A DNA stretch of 64,000 nucleotides from Bowmanella sp. JS7-9 (GTDB lineage: Bacteria; Pseudomonadota; Gammaproteobacteria; Enterobacterales; Alteromonadaceae), in contig NZ_JXSY01000003.1 in the NCBI RefSeq assembly GCF_004329715.1, positions 62,001 to 126,000 on the forward strand, written 5' to 3'. Under the pieces are notes generated by a model. The model was given only the letters and a program-made list of their open reading frames with translations, ran no database searches and was not told the DNA's origin. The stretch's first letter is position 1. Each line of letters starts with the position of its first letter. Of this stretch, positions 8,158-16,877 are shown one piece after another. Made by a program: the position numbers and the translations under genes.

Positions 8158-10402
8158 AATATCAGTCAGGGCGCTGGTCGAATTTGCCGCCAGACGCGGT
8201 GATCTGCACCGTCAGTTCTCACCTTCCCCAAGCGCTGCATCGGGTATTGAGGGGCATTTACAGGTGCAACGAAGCCGACCGGACAGCTATCAGGCGGAAG
8301 TTCCTTTGCAGATGCACATCGGCGACTTGCTTATAAGTGGGCGTGCCGATGGTTACGATAATGCGACACAGTGCATTGAAGAAATTAAAACCCTTTACGG
8401 CTCAGCCGAGAATGTGCCCGATAATCAACGCAGTGCCCACTGGGCACAGGCGAAGATGTATGCCTGGATGCAATGCTGGCGACTGAATTTACCCCATATA
8501 AAGGTTGCGCTGGTTTATTTCGACCTCAACGAGGAAAGGCAATATCGTCTGGAACAGGTGCACGCCAGGACGGAGTTGGACAAAGAGTGTCAGGGTTGGG
8601 TACTGGCATTTTTGCGATGGCAGAATCTGCAGCAGGCACGTCAGCGCAACTGCCAACAACAATTAACGAAATTAGCGTTTCCCTACCCACAGATGCATCG
8701 TGGTCAGCGTCTGATGAGTGAGTCGGTATATAAAGCCTGTGTTACTGGTTCACAATTACTCAGTGAAGCACCGACAGGCATGGGTAAGACGCTGGCGACC
8801 TTGTTTGCGGCGTTAAAAGCCAAATCAGCAGGCCAAATTCAGCGGATATTTTTCCTCACCGCGAAAACCACCGGTCAACATGCCGCAGAGGACAGTCTGG
8901 CGCTATTGAAAAAATCCGCGCAAGCACTGCGTTCTGTTACCCTCAGCGCACAGCAGCGCGCCTGTTTGCACAGCGAGGTAAATTGCCGTGGTGATGTTTG
9001 CCCTTATGCCAGGGGCTTCTACGACAAATTACCCAAAGTTCGCGAACACGCAGCGCGTATTCCACTGTTAACCGCCTCTACTCTGGCCGATCTTGGTCAG
9101 CAATATGAAATTTGTCCCTATTATCTTGCTGTTGAGATGGCGCGCTGGTGCGAGGTGGTCGTTGCCGATATGAACTACTACTTCGATATCACTGCATTGT
9201 TGTTTGCGCTGCAACAACAGTTCGAATGGAAAGTCGGTTTACTGATCGATGAATGTCACAACCTGATTGAGCGCGGACGCATGATGTATAGCGCCCAATT
9301 GCAGCGCCAGTGGATGCTGGACAGCAGTCGTCAGGTAAAAGGCAAACTCCAGCAGGCTCTGAAGCGGGTCAACCGGCAATGGCTGGCTCAGGTCAACGTT
9401 GAACCCGAGCAAAACTATCAGCTAGTCGTGGCAATAAACGACAAACTATTGGCAGCGATGCAGGATGTATTGCGTGAATACTCCGCACAATTGCAACTTA
9501 GCCCGGATGATCCCTCGCTGCGGGGAATAATGCAGGACGTATTTTTCCAGCTTAATCATTTCATTACCATATATGGTTGGTTTGATGAGGATTATGCACT
9601 GGACTGGCAGCCTGGCGTTAAAAACAAAGGGTGTTTGACGTTACGTAATATTTCGCCGGCACGTTTACTGGCAGAACGCTTTAAACACAGCCACAGTGCC
9701 GTGTTGTTTTCTGCCACGTTGCAGCCTTTTCACTACTACCAGCAGTTACTGGGGATCCCTGAGGCAAAATTACAGGTGGTTGAGTCTCCTTTCGATGCTA
9801 ACCAACTGTCGGTCTTTCTGCATCCTCGCCTGTCACTGCGTTATCAACATCGGCAACAGGCCATATTCCCAATTTGTCAGATTGTGGCAGATCAACTGCG
9901 CCAGACACCGGGTAACGCCATGCTATTTGTCCCCAGCTATGGATTTCTTGATGATTTGTTACCCATATTGCGCGACGTTATTGCCAGTTTGAATGTTGAA
10001 CTTATTGCTCAGCAACGGGATATGAATAATGACCAAAAGGCGGATTTTTTGCGTCAGTATAGCCACAAGCGCAATGTATTGGGTTTGGTGGTTCTCGGCG
10101 GGGTATTCTCCGAAGGGGTTGATCTTCCTGGCGAACAATTAACCGGTGTGTTTATCGCATCGCTGGGCTTACCACAATACAACCCGATAAATCACATGAT
10201 GGAGCAAAAACTCCAGCGTCTGTTTAATGATGGCTATCGCTATACCTACCTTTACCCTGGCTTACAAAAAGTGGTTCAGGCGGCTGGCCGGGTTATCAGA
10301 ACGGTTAACGATACCGGCTATGTACATTTATTGGATAACCGATTTTTTCAGGCTGATATCCAGCAACTGCTGCCTGATTGGTGGTCTACGCCAAAGGTCT
10401 AA
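8141..10402 (+). CDS. XPD/DinG-like Fe-S DNA helicase with N-terminal nuclease-like domain
   Basis: A 753-residue superfamily-2 helicase. Residues about 50–110 look like a PD-(D/E)xK (Cas4/RecB-type) domain: Asp70 in GRADGYDN and Glu81-Ile-Lys83 in IEEIKT. The helicase core follows: Walker A APTGMGKT (210–217), four cysteines C275, C282, C287 and C325 spaced like the XPD/DinG iron-sulfur cluster, DECH at 370–373, and late motifs GVFSEGVDLPGEQL and QAAGRVIRT. The ATG at 8141 (17-base overlap with the VRR-NUC gene) is preferred over 8123. The pair suggests coupled unwinding and incision in crosslink or replication-associated repair. Confidence 0.87.
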   Translation: MLAGNKISVRALVEFAARRGDLHRQFSPSPSAASGIEGHLQVQRSRPDSYQAEVPLQMHIGDLLISGRADGYDNATQCIEEIKTLYGSAENVPDNQRSAHWAQAKMYAWMQCWRLNLPHIKVALVYFDLNEERQYRLEQVHARTELDKECQGWVLAFLRWQNLQQARQRNCQQQLTKLAFPYPQMHRGQRLMSESVYKACVTGSQLLSEAPTGMGKTLATLFAALKAKSAGQIQRIFFLTAKTTGQHAAEDSLALLKKSAQALRSVTLSAQQRACLHSEVNCRGDVCPYARGFYDKLPKVREHAARIPLLTASTLADLGQQYEICPYYLAVEMARWCEVVVADMNYYFDITALLFALQQQFEWKVGLLIDECHNLIERGRMMYSAQLQRQWMLDSSRQVKGKLQQALKRVNRQWLAQVNVEPEQNYQLVVAINDKLLAAMQDVLREYSAQLQLSPDDPSLRGIMQDVFFQLNHFITIYGWFDEDYALDWQPGVKNKGCLTLRNISPARLLAERFKHSHSAVLFSATLQPFHYYQQLLGIPEAKLQVVESPFDANQLSVFLHPRLSLRYQHRQQAIFPICQIVADQLRQTPGNAMLFVPSYGFLDDLLPILRDVIASLNVELIAQQRDMNNDQKADFLRQYSHKRNVLGLVVLGGVFSEGVDLPGEQLTGVFIASLGLPQYNPINHMMEQKLQRLFNDGYRYTYLYPGLQKVVQAAGRVIRTVNDTGYVHLLDNRFFQADIQQLLPDWWSTPKV

Positions 10403-10462
10403 TTCGCCAATCTCCGGCTTTTCGCTATGGTGGTAGCAGTAAAAGATAACGGGGACATTGCC

Positions 10463-12364
10463 ATGTCATATGCAAAGGAATATCAGCAATCGATTCAAAA
10501 CCCAGAAGCGTTCTGGCGTGAAAAAGCACGTCAACTGCCGTGGTTTACAGCACCCGCGACGATTTTGTCCAACGATGAACACGGCATAGAACGCTGGTTT
10601 GCCGATGGTGAAATGAACACCAGTTACATGGCACTGGACCACCATGTTGAGCAAGGCCATGGTGAACGCATTGCGCTGATTTATGACTCTCCTGTCAGTG
10701 GTGCCAAACGCCAATATACCTACGTACAACTTCGTGATGAAGTGGCAAAATTCGCCGGAGTGTTAGCCGGCAAAGGTATTGGCAAAGGCGATCGTGTGGT
10801 GATTTATATGCCAATGATCCCGGAGGCTGCGATTGCTATGCTAGCCGTAGCACGCCTAGGCGCTATTCACTCTGTGGTGTTTGGCGGATTTGCCGCACCT
10901 GAGTTGGCGGTGCGCATCGATGATGCCACACCAAAGTTGGTGATCAGCGCTTCCTGTGGTATCGAGGTCAATCGTGTTATTCCCTACAAACCCCTGTTAG
11001 ATAAAGCCCTGGAAGAAGCCAGCCACAAGCCCAAAGGTTGCATCATCATACAGCGCGCGCAATGTCCGGCCGAGCTCGAAGCGGGACGTGACCACGATTA
11101 CCAGACCCTGATGAATAATGCGTTACCAGCAAAGCCAGTGAGCGTGAAAGGCACTGATCCACTTTATATTTTGTATACCTCAGGCACGACGGGTAAACCC
11201 AAAGGCGTGGTGCGGGATAATGGTGGCCACGCTGTCGCCCTGCACTATTCCATGCATGCGATTTACGGTATGCAAAGTGGTGAGGTGTTCTGGGCTGCAT
11301 CTGATGTAGGTTGGGTTGTGGGGCATTCCTATATCGTTTACGGCCCGTTGCTTAAAGGCTGCACAACGGTGATGTACGAAGGGAAACCTATTATGACCCC
11401 CGATGCCGGTGCATTTTGGCGCATGGTGGAAGAATACAAAATCAATGCATTGTTTGCCGCACCCACTGCATTTCGTGCAATCAAAAAGAATGACCCGGAA
11501 GGCGCACTCATCAAAGCTTATGATCTGAGCAGTTTGCGCACCATTTTTATGGCCGGTGAACGCCTTGATCCGCCCACCTATGAATGGACTTGCGAGAAAA
11601 CTCACAAACCGGTTGTTGATCACTGGTGGCAGACTGAGACTGGCTGGGCAATCTGTGCTAACCCGGTTGGTTTAGAAACCTTTAAGGTAAAACCTGGCTC
11701 CTCTACCAAACCTACCCCGGGTTTTAATGTGCAGATCCTAGGTGATGAAGGCTTGCCCCTTGGCGCAAATGTACAAGGCGCTATCGCGATTAAATTACCT
11801 ATGCCGCCCAGCTGTTTACCCACTGTGTGGGGTAACCATGAGCGTTTTGTCGATGGCTATTTACGCCAATATCCCGGCTATTACACTTCAGGCGATGGAG
11901 GCTACATTGACGAGGACGGTTATCTGTTTGTCATGGGACGAACTGACGATGTTATCAATGTGGCCGGACACCGCTTATCGACTGGTGAAATGGAAGAAAT
12001 AGTCGCAGGGCATCCTTCTGTCGCAGAGTGTTGTGTGATTGGCGTACAGGATGAGCTTAAAGGGCAATTACCGATTGGCCTGGTCTTATTGAAAGATGGC
12101 GCAAAAATCGATCAGCAGCAATTGCAAACCGAGTTGGTTCAGCGGGTACGCAGTGAAATTGGGCCGATAGCCTGCTTCCAGACCGCGCTCATTGCGCAAC
12201 GACTACCCAAGACCCGCTCTGGCAAAATATTGCGTAAATTGCTCAGACAAATCGCCGATGGCCAAAGTTATAGTATTCCATCGACGATTGATGATCCCGA
12301 CAGCATTAACGAAATTGCCGAACTGCTTAGGACAAATGGCTTGATTCAGGCACAGGCGAGTTAA
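10463..12364 (+). CDS. prpE: Propionyl-CoA synthetase (acetyl-CoA synthetase family)
   Basis: ANL-family acyl-CoA synthetase (633 aa) that adenylates a short fatty acid and passes it to CoA. Visible motifs are the P-loop [29 protein letters not shown], the hinge [18 protein letters not shown] and the conserved adenylation Lys in [12 protein letters not shown]. The length and the DHWWQTE motif favour PrpE over acetyl-CoA synthetase, but acetate or another short acid cannot be excluded. The ATG at 10463 has GGGGAC 6 bases upstream; an in-frame ATG at 10427 lacks such support. There are no methylcitrate genes nearby. Its 3' end overlaps glgC on the opposite strand by 38 bases. Confidence 0.88.
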   Translation: MSYAKEYQQSIQNPEAFWREKARQLPWFTAPATILSNDEHGIERWFADGEMNTSYMALDHHVEQGHGERIALIYDSPVSGAKRQYTYVQLRDEVAKFAGVLAGKGIGKGDRVVIYMPMIPEAAIAMLAVARLGAIHSVVFGGFAAPELAVRIDDATPKLVISASCGIEVNRVIPYKPLLDKALEEASHKPKGCIIIQRAQCPAELEAGRDHDYQTLMNNALPAKPVSVKGTDPLYILYTSGTTGKPKGVVRDNGGHAVALHYSMHAIYGMQSGEVFWAASDVGWVVGHSYIVYGPLLKGCTTVMYEGKPIMTPDAGAFWRMVEEYKINALFAAPTAFRAIKKNDPEGALIKAYDLSSLRTIFMAGERLDPPTYEWTCEKTHKPVVDHWWQTETGWAICANPVGLETFKVKPGSSTKPTPGFNVQILGDEGLPLGANVQGAIAIKLPMPPSCLPTVWGNHERFVDGYLRQYPGYYTSGDGGYIDEDGYLFVMGRTDDVINVAGHRLSTGEMEEIVAGHPSVAECCVIGVQDELKGQLPIGLVLLKDGAKIDQQQLQTELVQRVRSEIGPIACFQTALIAQRLPKTRSGKILRKLLRQIADGQSYSIPSTIDDPDSINEIAELLRTNGLIQAQAS

Positions 12365-13616
12365 GTTTTTCTAACATCTGCTGGGTCACCAGGACAACCC
12401 CATTGTCAGTGACCCGCAAGCCCCTTGCTCTATCCTCTGCATGGTCTACACCAATCTGCATACCTGCGGGGATCTTGCAGGCAGAATCAATAATGGCACG
12501 ACGAATGACAACATGCCGACCAATCTCCACTTCCGGGAAAATCACTGCCTGGCGAATATCACAGTAGCTATGAATGCGCACATCGGAAAATACCACTGAC
12601 TTTTTCACAACACTGCCAGAAATAATTACGCCACCCGACACCAGCGAATCAATCGCCTCACCTCGGCGGCCATTGTCATCGAAAACAAACTTAGCCGGTG
12701 GCATTTGGGTCTGATAAGTCCATACCGGCCAGTGTCGGTCATACATGTCGAGGGACGGTTCCGGCTCGACTAATTCCATATTCGCCTGCCAAAACGAATC
12801 CAGTGTACCCACATCCCGCCAGTAAGGATGCTGACTATGGTTAGGATCATGAAAGTGGTAGGCATAAATACGGTGGTTTCCAATCAACTGAGGAATGACG
12901 TCATGGCCGAAATCATTGGAGGACGTTAACAAACCAGCATCGGTATTTAATTGCTGATACAGAAAGTTTGCGTTGAAAATATACAAGCCCATGGAGGCCA
13001 GACAAAAATCAGGCTCATCGATCAAAGGCTTTGGGTAAATTGGTTTTTCAGCAAAGCCTGTGATTCTTTGCTCTGCATCCACGTCGACAACGCCAAAAGC
13101 GCCAGCGGCATCCTGAATCCGTACCTTGATGCAGGCAACACTGACATCGGCACCGGATGCCACATGTTTTGCTAGCATATCGCCGTAATCCATCTTGTAG
13201 ACCTGATCACCGGAAAGGATCAGCACGTACTCCGGGGACTCCTGACGAATAATATCAATATTTTGATAGACCGCATCGGCAGTGCCTTTGTACCAACTGG
13301 AAGAGGTTTGCTGAGAGGCTGGCAAAATTTCGACAAACTCACCTAATTCTTTTTTGAAATGGCCCCAGCCCCGAACCAAATGGCGAATTAACGAATGGGC
13401 TTTGTATTGTGTGGCGACGCCAATTTTGCGGATCCCGGAATTGACGCAGTTGGACAAAGCGAAGTCAATTATGCGGAATTTACCTCCAAAAGGCACCGCT
13501 GGCTTGGAGCGCAACGCTGTTAGCTCATGTAGCCGACTGCCCCGGCCTCCTGCCAGCACAATGGCAAAGGTGTGCCTGGCCAGACGGCTGATATTTCTGT
13601 CCTGAGAGGTTGTCAT
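12327..13616 (-). CDS. glgC: Glucose-1-phosphate adenylyltransferase
   Basis: Makes ADP-glucose from glucose-1-phosphate and ATP, the committed step of bacterial glycogen synthesis (429 aa). The nucleotide-binding start [33 protein letters not shown], the substrate region GFAEKP and the C-terminal left-handed beta-helix ([20 protein letters not shown]) are all present. The ATG at 13616 is chosen because MTTSQDRN precedes the conserved domain by a normal distance. No other glg genes are in the window. An inverted repeat about 55–80 bases upstream of the start is a possible operator. Confidence 0.93.
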   Translation of the reverse strand: MTTSQDRNISRLARHTFAIVLAGGRGSRLHELTALRSKPAVPFGGKFRIIDFALSNCVNSGIRKIGVATQYKAHSLIRHLVRGWGHFKKELGEFVEILPASQQTSSSWYKGTADAVYQNIDIIRQESPEYVLILSGDQVYKMDYGDMLAKHVASGADVSVACIKVRIQDAAGAFGVVDVDAEQRITGFAEKPIYPKPLIDEPDFCLASMGLYIFNANFLYQQLNTDAGLLTSSNDFGHDVIPQLIGNHRIYAYHFHDPNHSQHPYWRDVGTLDSFWQANMELVEPEPSLDMYDRHWPVWTYQTQMPPAKFVFDDNGRRGEAIDSLVSGGVIISGSVVKKSVVFSDVRIHSYCDIRQAVIFPEVEIGRHVVIRRAIIDSACKIPAGMQIGVDHAEDRARGLRVTDNGVVLVTQQMLEKLNSPVPESSHLS

Positions 13617-13671
13617 TAGATTGCTCCCGTATTGTGTAACGGTAAGCACGTATCCGCGGTCACAACAACCA

Positions 13672-13698
13672 GAGGTTCACCTTAGATAGTGTAACCTC
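13672..13698 (-). promoter_or_regulatory. Inverted repeat upstream of glgC (candidate operator)
   Basis: Arms GAGGTTCAC (13672–13680) and GTGTAACCTC (13689–13698) pair with a one-base bulge. On the minus strand the centre contains TATCTA, which resembles a -10 box, so a repressor bound here would occlude glgC transcription. No start site is known. Confidence 0.35.
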
Positions 13699-13752
13699 AA
13701 GCATGGCACAGATGGACAATTACGGCTTGATCTCAATCAGACCAACGGCAGT

Positions 13753-14004
13753 TTAATACCCGTTTTCTTTTAACCAGTCGTTTAGCAGCTTAATCTGGCC
13801 ACATTTATAGGCTGCGTAGGTTATGCGTAACGAATTACTCAGGATATCACCATCGGTCCAATGGGTTTTATCTGCAATTTCCGCATAGCATTTGAGCGCT
13901 TCAGGGCTTACATAGCCGCGTACTTCTTTGTGACCCTTTTGTTTTTGCCGTTCACGAAAACGTTTTTGTTTTTCTGCATTGGCATTGGGGTTGGCTTTTC
14001 GCAT
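13753..14004 (-). CDS. Small basic protein, possible ribbon-helix-helix DNA-binding protein
   Basis: An 83-residue protein with a very basic N-terminus (EKQKRFRERQKQKGHK), then a short strand-like segment (KEVRGYVSPEALKCY) and two helices (AEIADKTHWTDGDILSNSLRITYAAYK). That order is reminiscent of ribbon-helix-helix regulators, but no family is recognised and the call is structural inference. It lies divergent from fabA, with 145 bases between the starts, and upstream of glgC on the same strand. Confidence 0.55.
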   Translation of the reverse strand: MRKANPNANAEKQKRFRERQKQKGHKEVRGYVSPEALKCYAEIADKTHWTDGDILSNSLRITYAAYKCGQIKLLNDWLKENGY

Positions 14005-14096
14005 GTCATCATACTGTTATTTGCTGTGCCTATAGTGTACCGAATTCAACAAAAACTAACAGGCACAGCAAGGAAATGTACTGCTCAGAGTTGTTT

Positions 14097-14114
14097 GGCG
14101 TACAACTGTTCGCT
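14097..14114 (+). promoter_or_regulatory. FabR-like operator upstream of fabA
   Basis: The 18-base sequence GGCGTACAACTGTTCGCT is an imperfect palindrome that closely resembles the FabR site known upstream of fabA and fabB in enterobacteria (AGCGTACA-NN-TGTTCGCT, from memory). It ends 35 bases before the fabA ATG, a position expected to overlap or adjoin the core promoter. FabR represses unsaturated fatty-acid synthesis genes in response to acyl-chain composition. Confidence 0.65.
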
Positions 14115-14149
14115 AAATTGGCACAAGTTTACAGAAACAAGTGGATAGC

Positions 14150-14668
14150 ATGACAAATCAACAACATAGTTTTAGCAAAGACGACCTGTTAGCCTGTTCT
14201 AAAGGTGACATGTTTGGCCCCGGTAACAGCCAGCTCCCCGCCCCTAATATGCTGATGATGGACAGAATCACCGCCATTTATGAAGAAGGTGGTGAGTTCG
14301 ACAAAGGGTATATCGAAGCAGAATTGGATATCACCCCAGATTTATGGTTCTTTGCCTGTCATTTTATTGGTGACCCCGTCATGCCTGGCTGTCTCGGTCT
14401 CGATGCGATGTGGCAATTAGTTGGCTTTTTCCTTGGTTGGAGCGGCGGACCGGGCAAAGGTCGGGCACTGGGTGTCGGCGAAGTAAAATTCACGGGCCAG
14501 ATTCTGCCGACTGCGAAAAAAGTCACCTATCGTATCGACATGAAGCGCGTTATTAAACGTAAACTATTTATGGGCATGGCCGATGGCAAAGTGTTTGTTG
14601 ATGGGCGTTTGATCTATCAGGCGCAGGACTTAAAAGTTGGCCTGTTTCAGGATACAAGCAGTTTTTAA
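14150..14668 (+). CDS. fabA: 3-hydroxydecanoyl-ACP dehydratase/isomerase
   Basis: Dehydrates 3-hydroxydecanoyl-ACP and isomerises the trans-2 to the cis-3 product, the branch point to unsaturated fatty acids. It is 172 aa, the same length as E. coli FabA. The catalytic His71 ([12 protein letters not shown]) and Asp85 (CLGLDAMWQ) correspond to His70/Asp84 of the mature E. coli enzyme. The ATG at 14150, preceded by AGTGGA, is preferred over a GTG three codons upstream. A FabR-like operator lies upstream. The gene converges on rmf and shares a bidirectional terminator, as in the E. coli rmf–fabA arrangement. Confidence 0.97.
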   Translation: MTNQQHSFSKDDLLACSKGDMFGPGNSQLPAPNMLMMDRITAIYEEGGEFDKGYIEAELDITPDLWFFACHFIGDPVMPGCLGLDAMWQLVGFFLGWSGGPGKGRALGVGEVKFTGQILPTAKKVTYRIDMKRVIKRKLFMGMADGKVFVDGRLIYQAQDLKVGLFQDTSSF

Positions 14669-14684
14669 GCCCTCCTAAAATACC

Positions 14685-14709
14685 AAAAGCCCCAATTCGG
14701 GGCTTTTTT
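14685..14709. terminator. Bidirectional terminator between fabA and rmf
   Basis: A perfect 9-bp stem AAAAGCCCC / GGGGCTTTT has a T run on both strands. It lies 17 bases after fabA and 13 bases beyond the rmf stop. Confidence 0.9.
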
Positions 14710-14721
14710 GTTGGATGATAC

Positions 14722-14898
14722 TTAAACCTTAGCGAGTCCGTCGCTTCGATCAGCCATGGCTTCGCGCCAACCTCCTAACCATTGAGAACGACTATCGGTC
14801 GCTGCATAGGGACAATTATCTTTAGAACGACCGGTAATGCCTGCCTGATAGCCTTTTGCATGGGCCCTGGAGAGTCTGTCGCGTTTTTGTCTTTTCAT
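14722..14898 (-). CDS. rmf: Ribosome modulation factor
   Basis: A 58-codon gene. It begins MKRQKRDRLSRAHAKGYQAG and contains GRSKDNCPYAATDSRSQWLG followed by GWREAMADR, an almost complete match to E. coli RMF (55 aa). RMF dimerises 70S ribosomes into inactive 100S particles in stationary phase or stress. AGGATGAGG lies just upstream of the ATG. The position next to fabA matches E. coli synteny. A -35/-10-like pair and a perfect short palindrome lie about 35–85 bases upstream. Confidence 0.96.
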   Translation of the reverse strand: MKRQKRDRLSRAHAKGYQAGITGRSKDNCPYAATDSRSQWLGGWREAMADRSDGLAKV

Positions 14899-14932
14899 CT
14901 AAAACCTCATCCTTTTTTTACTTGAACGATGG

Positions 14933-14984
14933 TGTGACGAACACGTCACAGTTCTTAGATAGGTGATAACTGGATAAGGTTCAA
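14933..14984 (-). promoter_or_regulatory. Candidate rmf promoter with palindrome
   Basis: On the minus strand TTGAAC (14984–14979) and TATCTA (14961–14956) are separated by 17 bases, an acceptable but weak sigma-70 pair. Just downstream, 14933–14950 is a perfect palindrome with 7-base arms TGTGACG and CGTCACA around AACA. It would fall at the transcript start, either as an operator or as a 5' hairpin. It resembles a CRP site, but the TGTGA/TCACA spacing is 8 instead of 6. Confidence 0.4.
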
Positions 14985-15100
14985 TTAAAAAATCGGCCAA
15001 TTTCTGTCTCGCAAAACTAATGCACTGATATTTCATGGCATTTTTTTTACAGTTTTTTGTTATAACGATGGGCGATTTTGCGTTCTGTTAAGCAGACACA

Positions 15101-15127
15101 AAAAAGCCGCAATGATTGCGGCCTTTT
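15101..15127 (-). terminator. Intrinsic terminator of the DUF3466 gene
   Basis: The stem GCCGCAAT / ATTGCGGC has a T run on the minus strand, and A/T tracts on both sides could make it bidirectional. It lies 18 bases beyond the DUF3466 stop codon and upstream of rmf. Confidence 0.85.
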
Positions 15128-15144
15128 AATGCTGAATTGCAAGG

Positions 15145-16866
15145 TTATAGGAACTTGCGACGAAGCCCGACTGACAGGCCGGCCAGCAGCAATAACCAAC
15201 CAAATACACCGCCCTGACGCTGCTGTTTTGATTCGTCAGTACCACAATCCTGAATCTGGCCACCCGCAATCGGCGCAAGTTTCAGGACGACAGGAGTTTC
15301 TGACTCTACAGCAGTCCCGTCGGTATTCGTTCTGACAACACCAGCAATATTCTTAACTTCACGCTTTTTCAGCGCTGTTACCACGATTTCACCGTGGTCA
15401 TTAATACCGTCCGCCTGCACCAATTCGTAGCCACTATCACAGGCAATTAAATCATTCAGGTCGACGAAACTTCCATCATTATAATCGTACAAGAACGCAT
15501 GCTTACGGCGGGTACTTCCGGCGCTGAACGTTGCGTCAATTTCCGCTTCTCCGACAATTTGACCTGATTCATTCATATCACGAGGATTCATCGAAGAACT
15601 TTTGAAGAAACCATCGACAATAACGCTGCTCTCGTTCGTCGTATCATAGATAAACAACTTACTGGCGTTTTTACCATTGACGTATTTCGCGCCAACACCG
15701 TATACGAGGCCTGTATTATTAATTCCCAACGCTTTACTGTTATAAAACTCTGCGGGGTTACTGATATCAACAACCTCATCATTAACAAACATCGCAGCTG
15801 AGGTGGTTAAATCAGTAGTGACACCTTTGATCTTCGGACCGGTATAGATGTTACTTGCCTCACCTACCATTACACCCGAGTCATTAATTCCATATGCAAT
15901 ACTGGAGATTCTGATGTTGCTCTCGTCACCGTCGTAACCTGTTTCAGCGATGAATTCTTCTACGGTAGTCAATGCCGCATAGGTTTTGGACTCAATGACT
16001 TGTAATGCTTCATCCAATGTCCAGCGGGTTGCGTTATTTTTAAAATTCGAAAGCTTCTGTAACGACGCCATACAGGCTTCGACAGGGATATCGCCTCGAG
16101 TCTCGTCATTGTTACAACTTACGTAGATTGACGCATTCAATGCGCCATACACATCACGAAGGTCAAAACCAATAGATGAAAAACCTGCAACCTGGCGACT
16201 GTTATTCAATCCATATGCAGCCGACACCCCACCTAATTCAGTGAATTCTGGCAAAAGTTCGATTTGTTGGTCATCAATATTTACAAACGCCCGCAAACCA
16301 TAGTCACGCACCTGATAATTTACGGTTTCATCAGATTCATTGACATATGGAAGCAATTCCAATGGCGCGGTACTGTCACCAACAACCCAACCACTATCAG
16401 CCACGTCACGTACACGCACGGTTGCGCTTCGACTTAGCGCATTCAACTCAGGGACAAACATGTCCAAACCAGCAACGACATCAAATCCAGACTCATCTGC
16501 AATAGCCGCACTATAGTAGGCGAAGCGCTGACTGGTAACTGATGGCGAGTCGGTAGAACCTAAATTTTGCAGGTACCCATACAGATAGACCATGTCGTCG
16601 TCACTAATGTTACCTGCGGCAACGGCGTCGACATCAATGTTCTCTTGTAACGTCGTACTTTCCAGATTAAGTCTGCTCACATCAATAGCCGGACGAAATT
16701 GTTCCTGCAGTAAAACCGCAACTTTGCCCTGATTGTTTATGGCGGTGCCATATACATAATTTGCCTGTTGATTGACCGGAAGTTCGACAATTTCGTAAAC
16801 CGCTGCCTGTGAGGCGAATGTGGCGGTAATTAGTGCGGATAGCGGGGCCAGCCTGGTTATTTTCAT
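15145..16866 (-). CDS. DUF3466 family exported protein with C-terminal sorting signal
   Basis: A 573-residue secreted protein. A signal peptide (MKITRLAPLSALITATFASQAA) is followed by a long region of repeated short blocks such as AYGLNNSRQVAGFS, AYGINDSGVMVGEA, ALGINNTGLVYGVG and DMNESGQIVGEA. These look like HAF-type repeats that probably build a beta-propeller. The C-terminus RQGGVFGWLLLLAGLSVG then LRRKFL has the small-residue, hydrophobic helix and basic-tail layout of GlyGly-CTERM-type signals, which are processed by rhombosortase in marine gammaproteobacteria. It lies downstream of uup on the same strand, where E. coli has pqiABC. Ligand and role are unknown. Confidence 0.8.
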   Translation of the reverse strand: MKITRLAPLSALITATFASQAAVYEIVELPVNQQANYVYGTAINNQGKVAVLLQEQFRPAIDVSRLNLESTTLQENIDVDAVAAGNISDDDMVYLYGYLQNLGSTDSPSVTSQRFAYYSAAIADESGFDVVAGLDMFVPELNALSRSATVRVRDVADSGWVVGDSTAPLELLPYVNESDETVNYQVRDYGLRAFVNIDDQQIELLPEFTELGGVSAAYGLNNSRQVAGFSSIGFDLRDVYGALNASIYVSCNNDETRGDIPVEACMASLQKLSNFKNNATRWTLDEALQVIESKTYAALTTVEEFIAETGYDGDESNIRISSIAYGINDSGVMVGEASNIYTGPKIKGVTTDLTTSAAMFVNDEVVDISNPAEFYNSKALGINNTGLVYGVGAKYVNGKNASKLFIYDTTNESSVIVDGFFKSSSMNPRDMNESGQIVGEAEIDATFSAGSTRRKHAFLYDYNDGSFVDLNDLIACDSGYELVQADGINDHGEIVVTALKKREVKNIAGVVRTNTDGTAVESETPVVLKLAPIAGGQIQDCGTDESKQQRQGGVFGWLLLLAGLSVGLRRKFL

Positions 16867-16877
16867 TGTTATTCCTG

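Noticed and set aside
14933-14950. A CRP site upstream of rmf
   Set aside because: TGTGA and TCACA are 8 bases apart instead of 6; kept only as an unassigned palindrome.
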